Assembly (NCBI RefSeq): GCF_000745485.1
Contig: NZ_JQJK01000008.1
Location: forward strand, 186,001-250,000
Direction of reading: 5' to 3'
DNA length: 64,000 bases
Source of the DNA: Methanobacterium veterum
GTDB taxonomy: Archaea > Methanobacteriota > Methanobacteria > Methanobacteriales > Methanobacteriaceae
A program made the translations under genes and the position numbers. This document shows positions 38,045 to 45,754 of this stretch, one piece after another (position 1 is the stretch's first letter; the number at the start of each line of letters is the position of its first letter). The notes under the pieces are model-generated. The model had not been told where the DNA came from and ran no database searches. It was given only the letters and a program-made list of their open reading frames with translations.

Positions 38045-38833
38045 ATGTCAAAATTTATAGCAATTGCTTCGGGTAAAGGTGGAGTTGGAAGAACTACCTT
38101 AACGTACAATTTAGGAGTAGGAATGTCCTTATTCGGCAGAAATGTTGTAATGCTAGATTTAGATTTAGTAATGGCAAACTTAGATGTCATAACAGGACTT
38201 TTAAATCCAGATGTTACGTTACATGATGTTCTAGCTAAAAACAGATCAATAGATGAATGTGTTTATGAAATAGAACAGGGTATAAGAGTTATTCCAACAG
38301 GAATACATTTTGAAACACTCAGACATATTAATCCAAAATATATATCGTGGAATAAAATACTGGAAGAAATTGCAGACTATGGTGACATTTTCCTTATGGA
38401 TATGCCTGCAGGTATTAATTCAAACATTTTTGAAGGGCTTCCCGAAAATGTAGAGATGATCATCGTTACAAACTCCACCATGACTTCTGTAGCTGATGCT
38501 CTTAAAATTAGAATACTCTCAAATGAACTGAATATCCAGATCATTGGATTTGTACTGAATATGTGGTATGATGATGGTTTTTTACTCTCAGTTAATGAGA
38601 TAGAATCTATACTTGAAGTTCCAATGATTGGAATCATTCCATATGACCGTGAAGTGGAAAGATCAATGGCCCTTGGAAAATCTGTAGCCGAAATCAATCC
38701 ATCATCACCTACAAGCAATGCACTCATGCAGCTTACCGCCCATTTACTTGGGGAAGAATATAAGCCAATTGAACCGGATAAAGAAGGTATTCTAAACCGG
38801 CTGAAAAAGTTCATAGGCATGTTACCAGACTAA
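38045..38833 (+). CDS. MinD-like ATPase paralogue with Lys-to-Arg change in Walker A
   Basis: A 262-residue paralogue of the preceding MinD, sharing the overall plan: GKGGVGRTT, LDLDLVMANLD, MDMPAG, the GEEYKPIEPDKEG block and a C-terminal amphipathic helix KEGILNRLKKFIGMLPD. The signature Lys11 is kept, but the P-loop Lys16 is Arg (AGA at 38090-38092), and the switch I Asp-Ala-Asp has become Asp-Leu-Asp. Both changes predict reduced or altered ATP hydrolysis while the dimer and membrane parts remain. It lies 30 bp after minD in the same operon. It is followed by the largest hairpin island. Confidence 0.92.
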   Translation: MSKFIAIASGKGGVGRTTLTYNLGVGMSLFGRNVVMLDLDLVMANLDVITGLLNPDVTLHDVLAKNRSIDECVYEIEQGIRVIPTGIHFETLRHINPKYISWNKILEEIADYGDIFLMDMPAGINSNIFEGLPENVEMIIVTNSTMTSVADALKIRILSNELNIQIIGFVLNMWYDDGFLLSVNEIESILEVPMIGIIPYDREVERSMALGKSVAEINPSSPTSNALMQLTAHLLGEEYKPIEPDKEGILNRLKKFIGMLPD

Positions 38834-39612
38834 TTATTCTATTTTCTTAATTTTACCCTCAAATTTTCATTTTTTACTATCTAAATCAAACCTTTCACTC
38901 AAAAATCTGTCAAAATCGAAGATTTTGACGCAGCCAAAATATAAAAATTTTGCAAGCTTCGATTTTTGGTGTTTGAAAATCTATCGAAATTTATAATTTC
39001 GATGCAGGTGAAATTTTCAATTTCACGGCAGAGAAACAAAGCATGCAAATCTAAAAGATTTGCTGCGTCAAAATTCCTTGAATTTTGACAGTTTCTCCTG
39101 CAGCAAAAAATCTATGATTTTTTGCATGTTTCAATTTTCAACAGTGAAAATTCACCGAATTTTTACATGCCGGAGGAAACTCTCAAAAACCGGAGGTTTT
39201 TGGAGCCTTCAAACGCAAAGCATGCAAAAATTCCGTTTTTACTTGTGCCAAAATCGTAGATTTTGAGCAACGTTTGGGGCCACGAAACCATCGGTTTCGT
39301 TGGCACGAAAAACAAAGTTTTTCGTAAGTTACATTTCCTCGGCCCCGAATACTGTCAAAATTTTCAATTTTGACGCCGGAGGAAACTGTCAAATCTTCGA
39401 TTTGACGCATCGAAAATTTTCAATTTTCGAATGCTACGTTTCCTCCTGTTAGAAAAATGTTGTAAAAATTTTCAATTTTTACACATTGAAAATCGAAGAT
39501 TTTCAAATGCTTTGCATTTTTCTAAAATTCTATGAATTTCTGAAGGGTTTAATTAAACAATTTCAATAAAATCAAATATAAGAAAACTCAAAATATAAAT
39601 GAGGACGATATT
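38834..39612. repeat. hairpin island C: tandem three-way-junction modules
   Basis: About 650 bp of palindromes (38898-39540) between the MinD paralogue and the PfkB gene. Module 1: GGGGCC (39276-39281) and GGCCCC (39341-39346) enclose hairpins 39282-39300 and 39305-39325. Module 2: GGAGGAAAC (39378-39386) and GTTTCCTCC (39438-39446) enclose 39388-39406 and 39410-39430. Module 3: TTAGAAAAATG (39449-39459) and CATTTTTCTAA (39515-39525) enclose 39461-39483 and 39486-39506. Additional single hairpins: 38909-38929, 39008-39026, 39067-39089, 39103-39125. All listed arms pair perfectly around 3-nt loops. A PfkB promoter must lie at the right end. Confidence 0.88.
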
Positions 39613-40488
39613 TTGTCAGTTGACGTGGTTGGACTTGGAACATGTAATATAGACTTCATTAACAAAGTTCCCCGGCTTGTAGGAATCGATGATGAAGTTA
39701 ATGTTGAAAAACTCGTTTTATCTGTGGGAGGTTCAGCATCCAATTTTACAGTGGGGCTTTCCAGGTTAAATATAAGCACAGGAATTATAGCTAGAATTGG
39801 AAACGACTATTTCGGGCAATTATGTGCTAAAAAGCTCTGTGATGAAGGAGTTGAAACGCAAAGACTTCTAAGCATCGATGCACCCACAGGCATGGTATTT
39901 ATAGCTGTTGATCCTCCAGGAGAAAGGTCAATGTATTCATTTATGGGTGCAAACGCAGAATTTAAACTATTAAAAGAGGATATTGATTATATAAAGAGTT
40001 CAAAAGTACTGCACATAACTGGAATGTATAAAGAAGTGTTTGAAGAAGCTTCAAGATATGCAAACTTTTTATCGTTGAATCCAGGAACATTACTCTCAGA
40101 ATATGGAATAGATAAATTATATAAACCTATTAAACGATCCAACGTGATATTTTTAAATAAAAAAGAAGTTAAAATCTTAACTGGAGAAAACTTAAAGAAT
40201 GGAACACAAGCACTTTTAGATACCGGCGCTAAAATGGTTGTTGTAACCTGTGGCAAAGAGGGTGCAAATCTCTATACTAAAGATGAAATAATCCATTCAC
40301 CTGTAAAAGAAACTGCTGCCCTTGATACAACTGGAGCCGGAGATTCATTTGCTGCAGGTTTTATAGCGGCTTATATCAAAGATAAAAAATTGAAAGAATG
40401 CCTTGATTTTGCAAATACAGTGGCATCTTCATGTGTTGGGAAAATAGGAGCTATGAATGTGTCAAGAGCATGCGATCTGGATATTTAA
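39613..40488 (+). CDS. PfkB family sugar/nucleoside kinase
   Basis: A 291-residue ribokinase-fold kinase. Signatures: the N-terminal VVGLGTCNIDFI, GGSASNFTVGLSRL (PfkB motif 1, about 40-53) and DTTGAGDSFAAGFIAAY (motif 2 with catalytic Asp, about 238-254). Archaeal homologues act on nucleosides (inosine/cytidine) or on sugars; the specificity cannot be read from sequence. The start is TTG at 39613, preceded by GAGGACG. Confidence 0.93.
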   Translation: MSVDVVGLGTCNIDFINKVPRLVGIDDEVNVEKLVLSVGGSASNFTVGLSRLNISTGIIARIGNDYFGQLCAKKLCDEGVETQRLLSIDAPTGMVFIAVDPPGERSMYSFMGANAEFKLLKEDIDYIKSSKVLHITGMYKEVFEEASRYANFLSLNPGTLLSEYGIDKLYKPIKRSNVIFLNKKEVKILTGENLKNGTQALLDTGAKMVVVTCGKEGANLYTKDEIIHSPVKETAALDTTGAGDSFAAGFIAAYIKDKKLKECLDFANTVASSCVGKIGAMNVSRACDLDI

Positions 40489-40533
40489 ATAACTGTTTTA
40501 ATAAAATATTAGAGGTAAGAAATGGTAAATCTC

Positions 40534-41289
40534 TTACAACTCAAAAAATTTAGCGGCATTATCATTTGAAACTTTTTTAATATCTTTTTCATTAAAACCT
40601 GCTAACTTAATTCTATGAACTGTTTTAGGAACAGATAAAGGATCAGAAGGTGAAGAACTCATATCACTGTCTAAATAAAACTTATCAAATCCATATTCAT
40701 CCAGTATTGAAACCGCTTCATCAGGAGTCATTTTTTTAGGTTGAACTGTAAGCCCCAGCATTGCACCTATATCAATAACATCGTTAACTATTGTACGGTC
40801 TACATGATCTATTACAACCATTTTAGGATCTATATTTTCCTCAATAATGGATGTTGTAATCCCTGTTATCTCTTTTTTATTGCTTCGAGGTGTATGTATA
40901 ATTGTTTTCATTTTAAGAGTTTCTGCAAGCTGCAGCTGTTCTTTGAATATATTTTTTTCAGATTCAGATGCAGTTTCAAGTCCAATTTCCCCAATTGCAA
41001 CTACAGAGTCATTTTCTAAAAAGGAAGGCAGCTTCTCAAGTGCCCTTTCAAAATCTTCTGAAATGCTCCTTGGATGAATTCCAAGAGCAGCATATAGTTT
41101 TAATCCGTTTTCTGCTGCCCTTTTAATATCATTATTTAAAATACGGTTCCAGTGGTCAAAAACTACGTCCGACACGCTCATCCTTAGAGGATCGTGTGCG
41201 CACGTTACTGCCGTCTCTATACCTGCCACTGCCATTTTTTCAAAGTCTTCATAAGGCCGTGTATCTGCATGCACATGTGCATCTATCAT
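40534..41289 (-). CDS. TatD-family metal-dependent hydrolase (COG1099-like)
   Basis: A 251-residue TIM-barrel hydrolase: HVHAD with the HxH pair (about 4-8), YAALGIHPRS, GEIGLET with the bridging Glu, HTPRS, IDHVDR and DSDMSSSPSDP for the last Asp ligand. It resembles but is distinct from the TatD-like gene at 684. Possible nuclease or amidohydrolase; the substrate is unknown. GGTGATTTT precedes the ATG. Confidence 0.9.
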   Translation of the reverse strand: MIDAHVHADTRPYEDFEKMAVAGIETAVTCAHDPLRMSVSDVVFDHWNRILNNDIKRAAENGLKLYAALGIHPRSISEDFERALEKLPSFLENDSVVAIGEIGLETASESEKNIFKEQLQLAETLKMKTIIHTPRSNKKEITGITTSIIEENIDPKMVVIDHVDRTIVNDVIDIGAMLGLTVQPKKMTPDEAVSILDEYGFDKFYLDSDMSSSPSDPLSVPKTVHRIKLAGFNEKDIKKVSNDNAAKFFEL

Positions 41290-41489
41290 AAAATCACCTG
41301 TAAAATCATTCTTAATTATAAAATTATTCAGATAATATTAATATAATTAATGTATTATCATTAAATTTTATTTACACAACATTTAATTACATTTTGAGCC
41401 AATATAAAGTAAAATAGATCGTTATAATTTATAATAATGGATATTATTTAAATGAATATTTACAATATTCAGGCATAAAGGAGATCAAT

Positions 41490-42323
41490 ATGGACATAAT
41501 TGGCACTTTAAATCGTTATGAAAACATAAAAGGAGATATAAAATTTGTTACGACTTCAAGTGTCAGGACAAAGATCATTTTAAGCTTAAATAAAGGGAAT
41601 AAGGATTTAAATACACTTAAAAATGAACTGGGTTTAGAATCATCTGCTGCATTGCACTCCCTTAAAAAACTTGAAAGCCAAAATATCATTATCAAAAAGG
41701 AAAATGAATACTCTTTATCAACAATTGGTAAATTATATGCCATCAAATCAAAAAATTTATTCAAATCATTTTACACAATTAAAAAATATGATAAGATATG
41801 GTTAAATCACTGGATAGATGGAATACCTAAAAATTTACTTAAAGAAATTAAATGCCTAAACAATTCATTTTTAGTGGAATCCACACCAGTAGATATCATA
41901 AAACCCCACAGCCATTACACCAAACTGGTAAACAAAGCCAATGAAATTAAATCCATATCCCCCATTTTCTATTATCCATATATAGACCTTTATAAAAATG
42001 CATTAAAAAGGGATGCAGACGTAAAACTCATTTTATCCCCATTAATACTGGCTAAAATGACCGAAACTGCAGGTGTAGAAATTATAAACCAGATTTTATC
42101 TTCAAAGAATTTTAAACTGTATAAAATAGAAGAAGATGTAAAAGTGGTCTTTACAGTCACCGAGAATTTTCTATCACTGGGTTTATTTTCAACTGAAGGA
42201 CTGTATGATGCCACCATCAATTTAGTAAGTTATGATGTAGATGCAATCGAGTGGGGTAATAAATTATTCAGTTATTACTTGGATAAGGCTCAAAAATTCG
42301 ATTTAGACAATTTAAGCAAATAA
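41490..42323 (+). CDS. FilR1-type winged-helix regulator, paralogue 1
   Basis: A 277-residue regulator with an N-terminal winged helix (SSVRTKIILSLNKG, LKNELGLESSAALHSLKKLE, wing KENEYSLSTIGK; about 22-85) and a C-terminal domain (about 120-275) of the methanogenesis regulatory protein FilR1/DUF1724 type, including ISPIFYYPY, VKLILSPLILAKM, VVFTVTENFLSLGLFSTEGLYD and WGNKLF. It is the most divergent of three tandem paralogues. AAGGAGATCAAT precedes the ATG. Ligand and targets are unknown. Confidence 0.9.
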   Translation: MDIIGTLNRYENIKGDIKFVTTSSVRTKIILSLNKGNKDLNTLKNELGLESSAALHSLKKLESQNIIIKKENEYSLSTIGKLYAIKSKNLFKSFYTIKKYDKIWLNHWIDGIPKNLLKEIKCLNNSFLVESTPVDIIKPHSHYTKLVNKANEIKSISPIFYYPYIDLYKNALKRDADVKLILSPLILAKMTETAGVEIINQILSSKNFKLYKIEEDVKVVFTVTENFLSLGLFSTEGLYDATINLVSYDVDAIEWGNKLFSYYLDKAQKFDLDNLSK

Positions 42324-42432
42324 CAGTACTATCATAATCATTTAAAGTCTTATTTTCATTTTAAAATGAATTATCTTTATATATTGGAGCAAACAAAAAT
42401 GTAGAACACGGAGATGATTTGCAGGTGCATTT

Positions 42433-43281
42433 ATGAATATAAATGATATTTTAAATTATTACGAAGATGTTAAAGAAGATTTAAAATTCCAAGGCATATC
42501 AAGTGTTCGAATAAAGATCATGATAAGCTTGTATGAAGGACCAAAGAAAACTAAAGATCTAAGAGAATTAACTGGAATACCCGCATCCACATTATTACAT
42601 GGAATCAACGAACTTGAAAAACAAAAATTAATTTCAAGAAAAGGAGATGACTTCTTTTTATCCGAAATAGGGTTTATATCAACGCTTAAATTAGTAGATT
42701 CAATTAAAACACGAGTATTATTTAAAAATACTAAGAAATTATGGCTTAATCATGATATAGAATCTATTCCCCAAAATTTACTGATGAAAATCGGAGACTT
42801 AAGCAGTTCTAATCTTATTGAAAATGAACCTGAGGATATGTTCCAGTCACATAGAACATACCTTCAAATAGTGTCAAATTCTAAAGAAATAAAAGGTGTT
42901 TCGCCTATATCTTACCCAGATTACACGGAAACTTTTGTAAAACTAATCAAAGAGAATGTTGACGTTGAATTAATATTAACTGAAGAGATACTTGCAAAAA
43001 CAATTAGTTCGCTCAATTCAGAAGACCTCATTGAATTTAAAAGAGTACTCTCCAAAAATAAGCTTAAAATATGGGAAATAAAAGAAGATATTAAAATTGT
43101 ATTTACAGTTACAGATAATTCCATGATATTAGGGTTGTTCTCAGCAGATGGAATATATGACCCAAATTTGATTTTAGTAAGTGATCATAAAGATGCAATT
43201 ACATGGGGAAATAAACTGTTTGATTACCACAGGAAAAAATCTCAAAAAATTAACATGGACTATTTTAAACAATTCTCATGA
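42433..43281 (+). CDS. FilR1-type winged-helix regulator, paralogue 2
   Basis: A 282-residue regulator with the same two-domain plan as its neighbours. The winged helix reads SSVRIKIMISLYEGPKKTKD, LRELTGIPASTLLHGINELE; the C-terminal FilR1-like domain has VSPISYPDY, VELILTEEILAKT, IVFTVTDNSMILGLFSADGIYD and WGNKLFDYH. Its recognition-helix coding sequence is identical at DNA level to that of paralogue 3 over 56 bp (42535-42590). It has its own 109-bp upstream region, so it may be separately transcribed. Confidence 0.9.
   Translation: MNINDILNYYEDVKEDLKFQGISSVRIKIMISLYEGPKKTKDLRELTGIPASTLLHGINELEKQKLISRKGDDFFLSEIGFISTLKLVDSIKTRVLFKNTKKLWLNHDIESIPQNLLMKIGDLSSSNLIENEPEDMFQSHRTYLQIVSNSKEIKGVSPISYPDYTETFVKLIKENVDVELILTEEILAKTISSLNSEDLIEFKRVLSKNKLKIWEIKEDIKIVFTVTDNSMILGLFSADGIYDPNLILVSDHKDAITWGNKLFDYHRKKSQKINMDYFKQFS
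42535..42590 (+). repeat. 56-bp exact repeat, copy 1 (regulator paralogues 2 and 3)
   Basis: Identical to 43513-43568. It encodes EGPKKTKDLRELTGIPAS, the helix-turn-helix part. The identity includes synonymous positions, and near-identity continues about 35 bp further, whereas other parts of the two genes are clearly diverged. This suggests recent gene conversion. Confidence 0.9.
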
Positions 43282-43410
43282 ATTTTTTACTGACATGATC
43301 TAAAAGGTATTACCCCCATCTCCAATATTATCATCTTTTACAGGATAATACCTATTTTTATATGAGAAATATTAAAATAGTAATATTCTATTGATAATCC
43401 AGGTGTACAC

Positions 43411-44241
43411 ATGCATATAACAGATATTTTAAATTTCTATGAAGAAGTGAAAGACGATATAAAATCTCAAAGTACCTCCAGTGTCAGAACAAAGATCATG
43501 ATAAGTCTAAGTGAAGGACCAAAGAAAACTAAAGATCTAAGAGAATTAACTGGAATACCCGCATCCACTATATTACATGGAATCAATGAACTTGAAAAAC
43601 AAGAATTAGTTATAAAAGAAGGAGATAACTTTTTTCTATCAGAAATAGGAAAAATAATGGCTTTAAAATTAATAGATACTATTAGAGCATCTGTTTCACT
43701 TAAAAAACTCCAGAGATTATTATTTAATCATGAAATAAGAGATATTCCTCACGATTTACTCATGGATATAGGTCATCTAAGCAACTCCCAGCTTATTGAA
43801 GCAGATAATATAGATATTTTCAAGGTGCATGGAACACATCTAGAAATTGTATTAGACTCTAAAAAGATAAGGGGCATTTCTCCAATATTTTATCCAAATT
43901 ATCCTGAAACTTTTAAAAAGATTATAGAAAGCGACATTAAAGTTGAACTTATATTAACAAGCGATGTGCTGAAAAAAACCATGCAATCAACAGATAGCGG
44001 AGAAAAAGACCTAAAAAAATTAATTGAAAAAGGAAATTTAACGCTATGGACACTGGATAAAGATATTAAAGTTGCATTTACAGTTACAGATAAATTTATG
44101 ACAATGGGATTTTTTTCAGTGAATGGAATGTACGACCCTACTCGAAATCTGGTAAGTAATGACAGCGATGCGCTTTCCTGGGGTAACAGATTATTTGAAT
44201 ACTACTGCAGGCAGGCAGATAAAATAAATTTTGAAAAGTAA
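43411..44241 (+). CDS. FilR1-type winged-helix regulator, paralogue 3
   Basis: A 276-residue regulator, closest to paralogue 2. Winged helix SSVRTKIMISLSEGPKKTKD, LRELTGIPASTILHGINELE; C-terminal domain with ISPIFYPNYPET, VELILTSDVLKKT, VAFTVTDKFMTMGFFSVNGMYD and WGNRLFEYY. AGGTGTACAC precedes the ATG. The tandem array of three probably arose by duplication, with the DNA-binding parts of copies 2 and 3 homogenised. Confidence 0.9.
   Translation: MHITDILNFYEEVKDDIKSQSTSSVRTKIMISLSEGPKKTKDLRELTGIPASTILHGINELEKQELVIKEGDNFFLSEIGKIMALKLIDTIRASVSLKKLQRLLFNHEIRDIPHDLLMDIGHLSNSQLIEADNIDIFKVHGTHLEIVLDSKKIRGISPIFYPNYPETFKKIIESDIKVELILTSDVLKKTMQSTDSGEKDLKKLIEKGNLTLWTLDKDIKVAFTVTDKFMTMGFFSVNGMYDPTRNLVSNDSDALSWGNRLFEYYCRQADKINFEK
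43513..43568 (+). repeat. 56-bp exact repeat, copy 2
   Basis: Identical to 42535-42590; see that entry. Covers the DNA-recognition part of paralogue 3. Confidence 0.9.
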
Positions 44242-44702
44242 AACACATACCCATTTATAGAAGATTAGATGCTGCTATATTGTTTTAAATAAACTTTTAA
44301 TAAACTAATACTACTTTTTTACTATTTTAATTTCTAATAAAACAGCAATTATGAAATTAGCTGCTATAATATTTTATTAGTTCTGTAACCTTAAAAATAA
44401 ATCTATTTCTAGTTATAACTTTGTTTGATGCATATAGAAACTTTTAATAATATAATAATTTAAATAATTACCGGACAGCCCATATTAAATAATAAAATAT
44501 TAAAATAAATACTTAAACGGATTATTATATCACCATTACGCTTAAAAAAGGATTAATTTTGGAAATAAGACTAAATATGAGTAATATATAAGAATAAGCG
44601 AAATATTGGATTTGCATTCGAGATTATAGACAAATTAATGATCATTAGAGTAAATTCGTTCATGAATTTACAATTCAATGATATTAAAAGGAAGCGATCT
44701 TA
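44242..44702. other. intergenic region, AT-rich, no gene seen
   Basis: About 460 bp between the third regulator and the UbiA-like gene. Strongly AT-rich with many stops in all frames; no palindrome array or RNA-like GC-rich segment. It must contain the UbiA promoter; GGAAGCGATC precedes the next ATG. Confidence 0.5.
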
Positions 44703-45617
44703 ATGCAACAAGTCGACAAAATAAAATACTGGAATGATGTAATAAATAGTTTTGTAAATACGAGCTATAAAAAAATAGAAAACTTCGTATCTTTTCTACT
44801 GAAAAGTACGTTATCTACAGCAATATTTGGCTCTTTAAGGGCATATTACCCCTTTTTGTTATTTGGGGCAGTTATAAACTGGAATATATTTCTAGCCACA
44901 TTTCTTGTGATTTTTGCAGTATACTGCATGAATAATTTAACAGATAAAGAAGAAGACGAAGTCAATTCACCGGAAAAAGCCAGCTTCGTTAACAGTAATG
45001 AAAAAACACTCACTTTTGCCGTGGGTTCTTCCTATATTATGGCAATAATATTAGGATTTTTAGATAGTTTTTATACTGTTCTTATTCTATTAGTTCCACT
45101 TTTTGCCGGAGTTATATACAGTATTAAAGTTTCTTCTAAATTACCTCGTCTAAAAGACATATTTGCAGTTAAAAATATAATCATTGCTATAAGCTGGGCA
45201 CTGGCAACTACATTAATTCCTGCAATCCATACACCTAACGTCTCATGGGTATTTATAATCTCAGTAATCTACTTTTTCTTTGTAAAAAGTTTCGTAAATT
45301 CAGTTGTATGCGACATAAGAGACATAGAAGGAGACACAGCAAACGGCATAATAACTATCCCAGTTGGAATTGGAAAAGAAAAAACAAAAAAAATACTCTC
45401 AGCACTTACCTTTTCCATCATGCCTGTAATTTCAATATTACTGTTTTACGGGCTGTCTCTCGGATACTTCATAACCATGGCCTTTTCCATGATTAACAGC
45501 TACTGGCATATAAATTATGTCTGCAATGCAGAAGAAGTCAGCAAATATATGTCCCTTCTGGTACATGGAGAATGGATTTTCGTGCTAGTGCTATGCTACA
45601 TTATCACACTAGTATAA
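44703..45617 (+). CDS. UbiA family prenyltransferase
   Basis: A 304-residue membrane protein with about eight hydrophobic helices and both UbiA Asp-rich motifs: NNLTDKEED (about 79-87; first motif with Asn in place of the usual first Asp) and DIRDIEGD (about 202-209). The family transfers prenyl groups to aromatic or lipid acceptors, for example digeranylgeranylglyceryl phosphate synthase in archaeal lipids. The divergent first motif and long N-terminal extension make the substrate uncertain. Monocistronic. Confidence 0.88.
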   Translation: MQQVDKIKYWNDVINSFVNTSYKKIENFVSFLLKSTLSTAIFGSLRAYYPFLLFGAVINWNIFLATFLVIFAVYCMNNLTDKEEDEVNSPEKASFVNSNEKTLTFAVGSSYIMAIILGFLDSFYTVLILLVPLFAGVIYSIKVSSKLPRLKDIFAVKNIIIAISWALATTLIPAIHTPNVSWVFIISVIYFFFVKSFVNSVVCDIRDIEGDTANGIITIPVGIGKEKTKKILSALTFSIMPVISILLFYGLSLGYFITMAFSMINSYWHINYVCNAEEVSKYMSLLVHGEWIFVLVLCYIITLV

Positions 45618-45754
45618 ATCCATTTAATTCTTTTTTTTATTTAATTATGGCACTTTAGGTAAAGAAGTAAAAAAAGAAAAATATTTAAAATTGATAAACA
45701 ACTCTAAAAATAAATTATTTCTCAAAGATAACTTTGAGAATAAGATTAGACAGA

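Noticed and set aside
37318..38190. 290-codon minus-strand frame across minD
   Set aside because: Shadow of the real plus-strand MinD genes, spanning their junction; the plus-strand products have clear ATPase motifs.
39060..39266. 68-codon ORF inside island C
   Set aside because: Generated by palindromes; no start context.
38898..39540. CRISPR array
   Set aside because: There is no repeated unit with unique spacers; each palindrome has a different sequence, and no cas genes are nearby.
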